DNA from: Apodemus sylvaticus | Taxonomy: Eukaryota > Chordata > Mammalia > Rodentia > Muridae | Reading direction: 5' to 3' | Assembly: GCF_947179515.1 (NCBI RefSeq) | Contig: NC_067485.1 | Coordinates: 71,478,646 to 71,542,645, forward strand | Length of the DNA: 64,000 nt | Shown here: piece after piece, positions 1 through 11,953 of the stretch | Layout: the number at the start of each line of letters is the position of its first letter | Numbering within the stretch: the first letter of the stretch is position 1 | Program-made: the position numbers and the translations under genes | Notes under the pieces: model-generated | Told to the model about the DNA's origin: nothing | What the model saw: the letters and a program-made list of their open reading frames with translations, nothing else | The model's database searches: none

Positions 1-339
1 AAGCTCCAGCCTGAAGTCTTCTCCTGTGCTTCTGGGCTGCCTCAGCAGTGCTGGGAATCCCCGAATAGGAAATAGAGCAGGCTGGCCAGAGGACAGAGAA
101 CAAGGCTACATGCCTCTGAAAATCAAATAAAAATAAAAAATAATGGAAATTTAAGAAGTCAAAGTTATCATAAAACAATTGTGTTCATTGAACATGGGCT
201 CCATGGTAACCATGGGACTGCTTACCCTATTGCGTGACACATATGTTAGCATAAGAAGAGCCTTACACGTTAAGAGAATTTAATAGAAATTAAATGTATT
301 GGAAACAATATTAATTAAACTTATATTCAGAGAAAAAGG

Positions 340-375
<36 letters not shown>

Positions 376-544
376 CTCCACAAAGATATTAATCTCCATC
401 AAAGGAAAATAAAAACCATTTGCTTTAAAGGATAGAAGGGAGAAGTAAATGGAAATTTCTTTAAATGTTTTTAAAGATACATAGATCAATAAATCAATCC
501 AGGCCTTTGATCTCAATGTGTAGAAGACAAAGGCATGGATATAA
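1..544. other. Non-coding sequence with a (TG)n tract
   Basis: No exon-like or repeat-family signal was recognised here apart from a perfect TG dinucleotide run at 341-373. The stretch ends at the target-site duplication of the next L1 fragment. The short open frame on the minus strand simply reads the TG run as a His/Thr repeat and is not a gene. Confidence 0.6.
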
Positions 545-555
545 TTAGTATTCTT

Positions 556-793
556 TTTTTTATTCGATATATTCTTTTTTATTTTAATATTTTTATTTTA
601 TATATTCTTTATGTACATTTCAAATGATTTCTCCTTTTCTGGCTCCCCACTCCCAGAAAGTCCCATAAGCCCTCTTCCCTCCCCTCGTTCCCCCATCTAC
701 CCCATCCCACTTCCCAGTTCTGGTATTCCCCTATACTGTTGCACCGATCTTTCTAGAACCAGGGGCCACTCCTCTGTTCTTCTTGAACATCAT
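556..793 (-). mobile_element. 5'-truncated L1, 3' end only
   Basis: This is the last ~240 bp of a rodent L1 read on the minus strand. It contains the pyrimidine-rich complement of the G-rich 3'UTR tract and the conserved block complementary to GAAATGTA, followed by an A/T-rich tail. An 11-bp direct repeat, TTAGTATTCTT, flanks it at 545-555 and 794-804, which fits a target-site duplication. No coding capacity remains. Confidence 0.85.
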
Positions 794-804
794 TTAGTAT
801 TCTT

Positions 805-1820
805 GTCTGAAATGAACCTAGTCTATAAACAAAACTGGGTCAGCTCAGACTACACAGAGAAATCATATCTCAATAAATAATACTTAGTTTAAATTGTTTT
901 TAATTGTTTTAATTATCAAAAGGAACATGGGCATCAGGTCCATAGTTATAATGGTATTACAGATCTTCTAAGAGAGAGGTCAGAATAGAGCAGGACTAAA
1001 GGAGAAAAGGCTGCTAAATTAAATCAATCTACAATTTTGACAACTTTTAGTAACTGGACCAAGGACATAGTATTTTGGGAGAGAGGCTCTATGTTAACAA
1101 GAAAGTAAAAGAAGACTTGGGCTCCTTTTAAAACAATACTGATCAGATATGATAGAAGAAGACTGCCTAAACATCTTGGCTATGGACAAGAAAATATCAA
1201 AATAAGAAAACATGACCAATAAAATGATTTCTCAATCCCTCTACATTGGAACAGACATAAAACTGGCTGAGACATAAAAATGTCTCTAGCCAAAACTTCA
1301 GCTGTTTAAATGTTTTAAGCCTATTCCAGCCTTTAAATCTTGTTGGCTACAGAATCATCAAAATTCATCATGTGATCATTTCATATGGCATGAATAAAAT
1401 TTTGTTATAGTTTGCTTATTGATCAAACTAACTGATTAAAAGACAGTTGTCTTTCAGCTGCTCAAACAAAGAATAAAATTTCATCCTTATCTGATCTGTG
1501 CACCTTACCCATTTTATATAAACAGCTTTACAGAACTAAATATTGGTTCCTGTATTACAAAAGAAAACACTAAGAGGACAGCTATGACAAAATTCACCCT
1601 TCAGATACTATAATGACCTGCTATTCTAGTTCCCTGCCTGATCCTGCCTCAATTGATGCGGTTTCCAAACTCTTACTTTAAACACAACTTCAAAAAGTCT
1701 ACTAATCCCCCAATGACCTTGGTTCATACATTGGTTCACTTCAGACAATTCAAACCGGGACTTCAATTAAATTCCGAACTTCCTCAATACATAAAGACTA
1801 CACAACAAATATTGCCAACT
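805..1820. other. AT-rich non-coding sequence
   Basis: No exon, SINE or L1 block was recognised. The sequence at 1431-1446 is the likely template of a short insertion found inside the next L1 (see 1914-1936). Confidence 0.5.
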
Positions 1821-1832
1821 AACTTTATTTTG

Positions 1833-3856
1833 CTTTTTTGGTTTTTTTAATATTTTTATTTTCTATATTCTTTGTTTACATTCCAAATGATTTCCCCTTT
1901 CCTGGATCCCCCCTGATTAAACTGATTAAAAGACAGATCCCCCCATATGTCCCATAAACCTTCTTCTCTCCATCCCTTCTCCAATCACCTCCCTCCTTTT
2001 TCTCTGTCCTTATATTCCCTTCCAATGCTAGATCCATCCTTTCCAGGATCAGGACCCTCTCCATACTTCTTCCTGGGCATCAATTGTTGTGCAATTTGTG
2101 CCTTGGGTATTCAGGACTTCTGGGCTAATTAATATCCACTTATCAGAGATTGCATTCCATGTGTATTCTTTGTCATTGGGTTACCTCACTTAGGATGATA
2201 TTTTCCAGATCAAACCATTTGCCTAAAAATTTTGTGAATTAATTGTTTCTAATTGCTGAGTAGTATTCCACTGTGTAAATATACCACATTTTCTGTATCC
2301 ATTCCTCCTTTGAGGGGCATCTGGATTCTTTCCAGCTTCTGACTATTATAAATAAGGCTGCTGTGAACATAATGGAGCATGTGTCTTTATTGCATATCGG
2401 GGAATCCTTTGGGTATATGCCCAGGAGAGGTATAGCAGGGTCCTCCGGAAGTGTCATGTCCAGTTTTCTGAGGAACCTCCAGACTGATTTCCACAGTGGT
2501 TGTACCATCTTACAGCCCCACCAGCAGTGGAGGAGTGTTCCTCTTTCTCCACATCCTCGCCAACACCGGCTGTCTCCTGAGTTTTTGACCTTAGCCATTC
2601 TGACTGGTGTAAGGTGAAATCTCAGGGTTGTTTTGATCTGCATTTCCCTAATGACTAATGATGTTGAGCACTTCTTAAGGTGCCTCTCTGCCATCCGAAT
2701 TTCTTCAGGTGAAAATTCTTTGTTTAGATCTGTACCCCATTTTTAATAGGGTTATTTGGTTCCCTGGGGTCTAACTTCTTGAGTTCTTTGTATATATTAG
2801 ATATTAGCCCTCTATCAGATGTGGAGTTGGTGAATATCCTTTCCCAATTTGATGGTTGCCGTTTTGTCCTTGTAACAGTGTCCTTTGCCTTACAGAAACT
2901 TTGTAATTTTATGAGGTCCCATTTGTCAATTCTTGATCTTAGAGCATAAGCTATTGGTGATCTGTTCAGGAACTTTTCCCCTGTGCCCATGTCCTCAAGG
3001 GTCTTCCCCAGTTTCTTTTCTATTAGTTTCAGTGTGTCTGGTTTTACATGGAGGTCCTTGATTCACTTGGAGTGAAGTTTAGTACATGGAGATAAGAATG
3101 GATCAATTCGCATTCTTCTGCATGCTGACCTCCAATTGATCCAGCACCATTTGTTGAAAAGGCTATCTTTTTTCCACTGGATGTTTTTGGCTCCTTTGTC
3201 GAAGATCAAGTGACCATAGGTGTGTGGATTCATTTCTGGATCTTCAATTCTATTCCATTGGTCCACTTGTCTGTCACGGTGCCAATACCATGCAGTTTTT
3301 AACACTATTGCTCTGTAGTATTGCTTGAAGTCAGGGATACTGATTCCCCCAGAATTTCTTTTGTTGTTGAGAATGGTTTTAGCTATCCTGGGTTTTTTGT
3401 TATTTCAGATGAATTTGAGAATTGCTTTTTCTAACACTGTGAAGAACTGAGTTGGGATTTTGATGGGGATTGCATTGAATCTGTAGATTGCTTTAGGCAA
3501 GATGGCCATTTTAACTATTTTAATCCTGCCAATCCTCGAGCATGGCAGAATTTTCCATTTTCTGAGGTCTTCTTCGATTTCCTTCTTCAGAGACCTGAAA
3601 TTCTTGTCATATAGATCTTCCACTTGTTTGGTTAGAGTCACACCAAGATACTTTATATTGTTTGTGGCTATTGTGAAGGGTGTCATTTCCCTAACTTCTT
3701 TCTCAGCCTGCTTATTCTTTGAGTATAGGAAGGCAACTGATTTGCTTGAGTTGATTTTATAACCAGCCATTTTGCTGAAGTTGTTTATCAACTGTAGGAG
3801 TTCTCTGGTGGAGGTTTTCGGGTCACTTAAGTAGACTATCATGCCATCTGCAAATG
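1833..3856 (-). mobile_element. 5'-truncated L1 with broken ORF2
   Basis: A 2.0-kb L1 on the minus strand runs from the 3'UTR to the reverse-transcriptase region. ORF2 is broken into pieces at 3405-3842 (starting at MIVYLSDP just after the catalytic YADD/FADD-type motif), 3063-3305, 2724-2990 and 2239-2694 (C-terminal region, including the WRGCGERGTLLHCWWGC cysteine-rich segment). The element is flanked by the 12-bp repeat AACTTTATTTTG at 1821-1832 and 3857-3868. Its 3'UTR carries a ~23-nt insertion at 1914-1936. The same L1 3'UTR subtype recurs at 23.7 and 31.7 kb. Confidence 0.92.
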
Positions 3857-4129
3857 AACTTTATTTTGACTTAACTATTTTTCCTCTTTCATTTTGGGCC
3901 TCTAAAACATAAATTATTCATCCAAATTCAACAAGGAACAAGAATAAAAAGACCATCTTCCCAATTCCTTAAGGTGGGATGGGAGGGCTGGTCATTTTAT
4001 AAATTATAGATTTGTTGTAATTTTAAGAGATAATTTATAAATAATTATAGGTCTAGACAGGTAGGAAGCTAAAAAGAGAACATAGACTCAGGGATTTCTA
4101 TCTTTCCTTTCCTCTTCTCTATCCTTTCT

Positions 4130-6390
4130 TTGTTATTGGTTATTTTATTAATTTACATTTTAAATGTTATTACTCTTGCCAGTTTAACCTCTACAAGGTC
4201 CCTATCTGCTCCTCCCTCTCCCTGCCTCAATCAAGGTGCTCCCCAACCTACCCACCAACTCCTGACTCATCAGCCTAGCGTTCCCCTATCCTGAGTCATC
4301 AAGCCTCCACTGGACTCCCCTCCTAGTGATGCCAGATAAGGCAATCCTCTGCTCCATATCCAGCTGGAGCCATGGGTACCCCCTGTGTACTCTTTGGTTG
4401 GTGGTTTAGTCCCTGGGAACTCTGGGGTTCTGGTTGGTTGATATTGTTCTTCCTATGAGGTTGCAAACCCCTTCAGCTCCTACAGTCTTTGCCCTAACTC
4501 TTCTGCATTAGGGTCTCCATGCTCAGTAAGTACAATGTTTGGCTGTGTAGATTTGCATATGTATTGGTCATTATCTGGCAGAGCCTCCCAGGAGAAAGCT
4601 GTATCAGGCTCCTGTCAGCAAGCACTTAATGGCATCAGCAATGGTGTCCTTGCTTGGTGTTTGCATGTGGGATGGATCACTAAGTGGGGCAGTCTCTGGA
4701 TGGCCTTTCCTTCCCTCTCTGTTCCACTCTTTGTCCCTGTATTTCATTTAGACAGGAGCAATTCTGAGTTAAAATTTTGGAGATGGGTTGGTGACACCAT
4801 CCCTCAAGTGGGGGGCTAGGCCTAACCTCTGGGTATGGTCTCGACATGTTCTCTCTCTCCTTTGTGGGGTATTTCTGCTGAGATCATCTCCATGGGGTCC
4901 TAGGAGGCTCTTGCTTTCCTGGAATCTGGGACTTTGTAGTTGCTATCCCCACTTCCACATCCCCCATTGCTACAGACCTCTGTTCAATTCCCTGACCCTC
5001 TCTACATCTCCGCCATCTTCCATACATGACACTTTCTCTCTTTACCCCCTCACTCTTCTCTTCCTCTGATGTTCATCCCATCATCTATTTTCCCCCTTCT
5101 AAATAGGACTGAAGCAGCCACTCTTTGGTCTTCCTTCCTCTTGAGCTTCAAGTGGTCTGTGAGTTGTATTGTGGGTATTCCACACACTGTGCCTAATCTC
5201 CACTCATCTGTGAGTATGTATCATGTGTGTTCTTTCGGAACCGAGTTACTTCACTCAGGATGACATTTTCTAGATCTATTCGCTTGCCCCATGACTTTCA
5301 TGATGTCATTCTTCTTAATAGCTGTATAGTATTCCATTGTGTAAATGTACCACATTTTCTGTATCCATTCCTCTGTTGAGGGACATCTGGTTTCTTTCCA
5401 GCTTCTGTCTATTATAAATATGGATGTTATTAACATAATGGAGCATATGTACTTATTACATGTTGGAGCATCTTCTGGGTATATGCCCAGGAGTGGTTTA
5501 GCTAGATCCCCAAGTAGTACTATGTCTAAATTCTGAGGAATTTCCAGATTGATTTCCAGAGTGGTTGTACCAGCTTGGAATCCCACCAGCAATGCAGGAC
5601 TGTTCATCTTTCTCCACATCCTTGCCAGAATCTGCTGTCACCTGATTTTCTGATCTTAGCCATTCTGACTGGTGTGAAGTAGAATCTCAGGTTCATTTTG
5701 GTTCACATTTCCCTGATGACTAAGGGTACTGAACATTTTTAGGTGCTTCTTAGCCATTTGATATTCCTCCATTGAGAATTCTCTGCTTAGCTCTGTTCCC
5801 CATTTTTAAATAGGGTTATTTGGGAGAAATGGGTTCTGATGATGCCATGTAACCTTGGTTTCTGTTGCTTATGTTCTTGTTTTTGCCTCTCACCATCTGG
5901 TTATCTCTGGTGTTAGCTGGTCTTGCTATCTCATGCAAGCCTGTGTCTCAGTATTCCTGGGAGACCAACTGTCTCTGGGAGATATTTGGGTATGGAGAGC
6001 TATAGAACAGGGTCAGCTCCTGATCACAGATGAAAACTGGAAATATCCTGTCCCTGATGGTTCCTTGGTTCCTTGGTCAGATACCTCTTGGGACAGGAAT
6101 TTGAACAGAAACAGTGATCTCACCTGTGCTCTCAGGAGTGGGATTTGGGTATGGAGAAGTGTGGCACAGGGTTAGCTCTGGGAAACCTGAAAAATCCTTT
6201 CCCAGGTTGCTCCTGGGTTCCTGTGTCCTGAGGTTTCCACACAGGACACTCAGAGCAGAAATGGTGGTTTTACCTGTGCTCACCAGTGTGTCAGAAGTCC
6301 TGGTTATCCTGGCTGGATTTGGGTATGGAGAGCTGTGGAACAGGGTCAGCTCTGGGATATAGAAGGAAACTGGATGGACTTCTTTTTTTT
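4130..6390 (-). mobile_element. Old L1 with a large internal deletion and 5'UTR repeats
   Basis: On the minus strand the old L1 3'UTR (about 4130-5200) continues into the C-terminal end of ORF2 (5251-5820, degenerate). It then jumps directly at about 5823 to sequence matching the ORF1 start and 5'UTR, which resembles 44930-45030 of the full-length copy. From about 5984 to 6380 the 5'UTR contains three imperfect copies of a unit opening with TTTGGGTATGGAGAG at about 5984, 6143 and 6317, so the period is 158-174 bp. Nearly all of ORF1 and ORF2 is missing. Confidence 0.75.
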
Positions 6391-8340
6391 ACATAAAGGG
6401 AAGATGGTTGAAAAGAGAATAGGATATATAATAATACTATGAAAATTAGACAAATAGGGATAAATTCTTAAATTTACTCTTATACAAAACATTTTACAGC
6501 TATAATTTGACATTGATAAAAATCTTTACATTTTGATACAAAGTGGCAGTAATATTTTCTTACATTGATACAAAATTCATATATTGATCCAGGTTTTCAA
6601 TGGTATAAATCTTTATAGTTGATAGAAAAGTTAAAATAAATTTTGTTACTCTTAGCCATTGTGCCTATACAACTCATTTAAATATACAAAGTTTAGAGTC
6701 AGTTATTTCAATAGCTGCAATTACAAAGTTTTTAAAATAGTCAAAATTTAATAGTCAAATAGTCATGCTCATAATCATGTTAGGTTCTAATTCAGTTAAT
6801 TGCAAAAAATAATTTTCAGGTTATTCAAATAAAAATTAACTAAATATAATCAATGTTTAACAATTCAACTATGAGATATGTATAATATATAGTGTTCCAA
6901 AGTGTCAGAGATTCACAGAATAAATCATTTCATTATGAAAAGACCTTTTAAGTACAAGAGAAATCTGCTCCTGGCAGTAGCCTCATTCCACTTGCAAGAA
7001 GGTATTGAATATCAAATACCTCCAAATAGAGTTGATTCATTTATGGCAAGCTGGCCACTTGGCAAAAAAAAATGTGCTAATTTCATCTATAGACAAAATG
7101 CCATCCCAAAATAAGAAACAAATGCAAGATAGTCAAATGATAATCTTTGCCAATATAGAGTAAAATAGTCCTTAATAATTTCTAGTTCACTTAAGGTCTG
7201 TCAGATGTTCTGGGCCTAAAGGCTAAAAATAGATGCTCCAACATTATAAGAAATATTAGCGATTCTCCAGACAATCAAGTGTCTGTGCCAACTGTTTTAA
7301 GTTTTGGAAGCTACTTTATTACATACTCAAAGATGTATTGATACAGGTTTCCTTTTTAAATCTCTGATGAAATTAAAGACTAATTATGGTCCCGTAATTG
7401 AATAAGTTTTTTAACATTAAAGATGTTCTAGATTTTAAAAGATGGTTTTCAAATGGTAATACAAATTAAAATCAAACACAATTTAAGTACAAAAATCTAA
7501 ACCATTAAGATACTTTATCTAAACTGCCACATGATAGACTGGATGTTATAAATATGTATCATACCTTATAAAATATATTGTTAAATTATACATAATTGTT
7601 ATAATTGTATTCAGTTTATATCTGAGAGAAAAGAGCCCTTTGTTGAACAAAAAGATAGAACTGTTGAGGTTTGTCTTTTACTGTTTATCATAATGCTAAG
7701 TGCAGACCTCTAGTACCTGGACTCTAGATGCAAACCCTGTGACCCTCTCCAAGTTATTTCTGATTGGTGAATCAAGATACCAACAGCCAATAGGTGGCAG
7801 AAGAGGAAGAGGTATAGTTAGGATTCCCCAATCTTGGGGACTGAGCAATTGGAGAAGAATAGGCAGGAGAGAGGAGAAGCTGCCATGAATGTACTGAGCC
7901 ATACAAACATAGCCTGGTGGCCTAGACAATTGGAGTTAAGAGCAGCCCAGATGAAACATAATAAATAATGAGTAATAACTCAGGGTGGTCAGTAGGAAAA
8001 TAGATTCTAATAACATGGAGGGTAGCACCTGCTCAGCTCTTACATTGCTTGAGGCTTATGATAAAGAATATAGATGTGCTTTATCCATTAACTCAATAAC
8101 CAAAGATGGGGGAGAAAACACAGACTGGGATTCAAATAATTCCGCAAGAGATTTTTTCTTTTAATGAATTTGTGCCATGTTTCCCTATCTCTTCTGATTA
8201 GTTCCGTAAAATTTTATGCTTTTAATTAAAATATAATTATATCACCTTCCTTTTTCCCTTTTTTCTCTCTTCAACTGATCCTGCATCCCCTTCTATAAAA
8301 CTTTTTATCTCTTCTTAAATCCACATTCTACTTCTCCCTT
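6391..8340. other. AT-rich non-coding sequence, possible repeat remnant near 7.7 kb
   Basis: 6391-7690 shows no coding or repeat signal that I can defend. 7700-7950 resembles a dispersed rodent repeat that I could not assign to a family. Confidence 0.4.
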
Positions 8341-8348
8341 GTCATTAT

Positions 8349-8354
<6 letters not shown>

Positions 8355-8393
<39 letters not shown>
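8355..8393. repeat. (CA)n microsatellite
   Basis: A perfect alternating CA run, read directly from the sequence. Confidence 0.97.
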
Positions 8394-8394
<1 letters not shown>

Positions 8395-8489
8395 CTGCAC
8401 AAATATGTAAATACAACCTTCTGAGTCCATTTTTGTTTTGTGTTTATATTTTTAGGACTGACTTTTCTCCTTTTTTTGGTTTTTTGTTT

Positions 8490-8650
8490 TTTGTTTTCTT
8501 TTCAGACAGGGTTTCTCTGTGTAACCTTAGCTGTCCTGAAGCTCATTCTGTAAAACAGGCCAGCCTCAAAATTACAGATGTCTGCCTACCACTGCCACCA
8601 AGTGCTGGGACAAAAGGCATGCATCACCACTCCTTGTTTTGTTTTTGTTT
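8490..8650 (-). mobile_element. B1 SINE
   Basis: Minus-oriented B1. The + strand shows the T-rich tail, the block GACAGGGTTTCTCTGTGTAA, the CCTGAAGCTCATTCTG block and AGTGCTGGGACAAAAGGCATG, in the order expected of an inverted 7SL-derived B1. It is moderately diverged. Confidence 0.85.
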
Positions 8651-8659
8651 TTTAAGTAG

Positions 8660-9250
8660 ACTTTGTTATTCTATGTCTTTTGATTGAGGCATTGACATTA
8701 TTGATTTTGTTAACATTGAGAGTTATTATTGGGTAATGTTTTGCAACTCCTGTTATTTTATGGTTGCTACATTTTTTTCTCTTTTGATTAACAGTTCTGA
8801 GATTAATAGTTCCTTGTGCCTTCTTGGATGTAGGTAACCTTGCATTTAGACTAAAGTTTTCCCTCAGTATCTTCTGCCGAGTTGGATTGGATCATAGAAA
8901 TTGCTGCAATTTGTCTTTAATGTGAAAGATTTTCATTCTCCCTTGATTGTGTGATAGTTTTGGTAGATATAGTAGTCTGGGCTGACATCTGTTATATTCA
9001 GAGTTATAGAGCAATCATCCAGGATGTTTTGTCATTCCGACTTTTCATTGAGAAGTCAGGGGTTACTTAGGGCACGTCTTTTACATGACTTGGTCTTTTT
9101 TATTGTGGCTTTTAATATCCTTTCTTTGTTCTGTATAGTGTTTTAATTACTATGTGTCACAGGGAACTTCTCTTTTATTTGTAAAATATATTCATATTTT
9201 CACTGATTATATATTCATAATTATATTATTATATGATTTTATGTAATAAA
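8660..9250 (-). mobile_element. Old L1 fragment (ORF1/ORF2 junction region)
   Basis: Degenerate minus-strand similarity to the L1 region around the end of ORF1 and start of ORF2. One example is the block around 8690-8750, which corresponds to 43610-43650 in the full-length element. No open frame remains. Confidence 0.55.
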
Positions 9251-9321
9251 GTATGACTTTTAGAAAGAACTGTGTTTAATGAGTCTTGATTTATCACCTA
9301 AGGTTTTTGTCTTTTACACAG

Positions 9322-9529
9322 AGTCTAACATCCTAGATGTACTCTCCTGTGCAATTCCCTCATATAAAGGATCAATGAATCTTCACAGCTGCAACATGGA
9401 ACTGTCTTCTAAGAAAAGGAAAAAACTTAAAGATGAGGCTCATTTACTAAGAGAGAAAATTTCATCATCAAAAGTAACAAAATTAGAGTCCAAAGTTTCA
9501 AAGATTCATCTACGGGGAGCAGTGTCCAG
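9322..9529 (+). CDS. Exon A of an ANKRD26-like coiled-coil gene
   Basis: The 208-bp exon is preceded by TTTTGTCTTTTACACAG and followed by GTATGT. It starts at codon position 2, so an upstream exon outside or earlier in the window must supply one base. It ends two bases into a codon that exon B completes. The translation is open and lysine-rich. KLKDEAHLLREKI aligns with NLEDETQDLKKKL of the ANKRD26 coiled coil, compared from memory. An internal Met in the CNMELSSKK stretch could serve as a start, but the preceding open residues and acceptor favour a continuing protein. The function is unknown. ANKRD26 itself is a centriole distal-appendage and membrane-associated scaffold, and that role should not be assumed for this diverged paralogue. 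Confidence 0.75.
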
Positions 9530-10650
9530 GTATGTTAGGTAATTTATTCCAATTTTAGAGACACATTTGACCATTTTAAATTTTATGAAGCCATTTAGAA
9601 TTTTTGTCATTTGTCACTTACCTTTGACGAGTTTTGAAGTGGATTTCTCAAATTTTGCCTTAAATTATTATAATTATGGTAATTACTATTTGTCCTTCGA
9701 CAGCAGTTCTTTATATTTAGATCATATCTACTTTCACATCTCACCTCAGATCTCCTTTTGAACTTTATTATTTGTGTTCTGTCATATTTTGCTTTCATCT
9801 TAACTTCCTTCCCCACTGAGTCTAATTAGTTCTTCAGAATGCTGTCCTCAGGTGTGGGTGGAGCCACTATGTGCCACTATGTCTACTTGTGAAAAATGCT
9901 TAGTTCTATGGAGTATGAAATTTATGTCAATAATAAATCACAGTGAATATGGTCATTTTAAAACTTATGATCATTCCTCAAATATGTGTTCTCCTCCAAA
10001 TCACAATACTAATGGCTATTTATGCCTTTTACTATTTGTGTGATAGGAAGTATAACTTTGTTAAATAATAGTATTACTCTTCTGCAAGGAACATCATTTT
10101 CTATGCTGGAGTATTAGATTTTGAAATATTTAATATAAAATCATATGGTTAGAGAAAGGAAACTGTATTAAAAAGGATTTGATCAATATATTTAAATTGT
10201 TCTGAACAAAATGTGTATTGATTCAATATTCCTTCAACAGAATATGAAAGGGCAGTTGTTTTTTGTTTTTTTTTTAATCCGGAAATATAAAATTCATCTA
10301 TTATTTGTAGTGCTGTTTATCAAACAAGTTCAAAAAACTATACAGTATTAATGTTATTTTAAAGTCCAAAGTCTATTCTGTGATGCATTAAATTCTTAGT
10401 TGTAAAACTCTGTCAAATAACAAAGATGAGTTATTCTAGTAGACAGGACACAGTATAAAAACTTTAATTCCTGAAGGCAAGAATTGAAGACAACAAGAAA
10501 AGATTTTATGCAAGCAAGTCTGAGACCCAGCAGAATCAACATTAAAATTTTCAGTGTCAGATCCAGGATATGACACACAGAGTGGCAGCATCTTGCAGTT
10601 CTGTCTCAATGCTATGCCATTTGTGGCATGTTTTGCATCTGTTATATATT
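9530..10650 (+). other. Intron A sequence without recognised features
   Basis: AT-rich intronic sequence. Several short open frames occur, but none shows codon-like composition or exon borders. Confidence 0.5.
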
Positions 10651-10990
10651 TACTTAATTTTTATTGGATATTTTATTTATTTGCATTTCAAATATCATCC
10701 CCTTTCCCAGTTTCCTCTCCAGAAGCCCCCTATTCTATCTCCCCTCACCGTGCTTCTATGAGGATGTTCCCCCATCCACCCACCCACTTCTGCCTCCCAG
10801 CCCTGACATTCAGCTACACTGGGCATTGAGCACAGGACCTAGGGTCTTAGTCTAGTCTGCTCACTGCCTGCAGGTTTCCTCAGCAGGTATCTCCCAGTCA
10901 TGGTTTGTCAACACCCTGGGACCTCTCTTGCAAATTTGGGCTCCCTTTCAGAACTTTATACTTAACCTATTCAGAGGATGCCTGAGAGGA
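10650..10990 (-). mobile_element. L1 3' end fragment
   Basis: The sequence at 10660-10720, including the GCATTTCAAAT block, and the following pyrimidine-rich 3'UTR match the inverted L1 3' end. It is diverged and carries no coding sequence. Confidence 0.7.
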
Positions 10991-11641
10991 ACCTAATAAG
11001 ATAAGCACAACCTGGCCTCATGGGCTTTTCACTGGTCTCTTGTCTCAAGGTCTCTGTATCTCTAACATTTTACATGCTTGAGAAACAAGTGTCTCATAGA
11101 TGAGGCCATGTTTTCCTGGAAGTTCAAGGAGAATGTGGTCTCCTGATTGCAGCACAGGCCAATTTGGCAAACACTTCTTTATCCCTTTTCCACAAGGAAA
11201 CACCTAGAGCTTCTTTATTTTCAGGCATCATTATTTTAAGTTTACTACAATCAAATGGAACAGCTTGATTATAAAATAAACATTAGGGAAGTTTATGGAT
11301 TTATAAATACATATTGTGAAACTAGTGGAAATTCCTTCTGTATGTTAAGTGAAAGGTATAAAATTAGCACTGTGAATGGAATTAAATTGAAATGTATATG
11401 CATCATATATTCCTAAGCTTCATAAACAGCATCACAAAGAGCAAAGGAGTAAATTGTTCATGTGACCTACTCATTTTGCATGATTTCCACAAAATACCTC
11501 TAGAGAAAAGAGTTTCTATATCATATGTTTTTCAAAATACCATGTTTTTCAATATGTAATTAATCCTTTAAATATTTGTTTTGAAAATATATGATATTTA
11601 AATTTTTGGTAAAAATAATTTGTTTTAAATGTGTCTTTTAG

Positions 11642-11720
11642 GAGTCTAGATAAAAATCCAAATTTAAGAGATAAACAAAGAAATAATGCAGGGAAAAATA
11701 CACAACGTCTGAAAAATTCA
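11642..11720 (+). CDS. Exon B of the ANKRD26-like gene
   Basis: 79 bp, preceded by GTGTCTTTTAG and followed by GTAAGT, a strong donor. The first base completes the Arg codon begun by exon A. The remaining 26 codons are open and very basic and polar (SLDKNPNLRDKQRNNAGKN...). It ends in phase 0, as exon C requires. Confidence 0.72.
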
Positions 11721-11885
11721 GTAAGTATAAATTTGCACATTTGTAATCTTTTTTATTTCTGTGTTACTGCAAAGTGACTTGTCTTTGTTTGATAGAAGTA
11801 ATGACAATATTTTAGGTAATATGAATCATTTCACTGATGGCAAACTAAAAACATATTTGCTTCATGTGTGCTGCTTCTACTTCAG

Positions 11886-11953
11886 AGTGACAGTGCATGT
11901 CCCACTAACTTCATAGAAATGTCTTCTCAGACCACAGACTTGATGAGTTTTTG
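11886..11953 (+). CDS. Candidate alternative exon (68 bp)
   Basis: The sequence has an excellent acceptor (GTGCTGCTTCTACTTCAG) and donor (TTG|GTAAGA), and it is open in phase 0 after exon B (SDSACPTNFIEM...). It ends two bases into a codon, so joining it to exon C shifts the frame and hits a stop within about 11 codons. It could be an alternative exon giving a truncated or NMD product, an exon needing an unseen partner, or a chance exon-like sequence. Confidence 0.3.

Noticed and set aside
6902..7114. 70-codon + strand frame in AT-rich DNA
   Set aside because: No acceptor or donor in the right phase and no coding-like composition.
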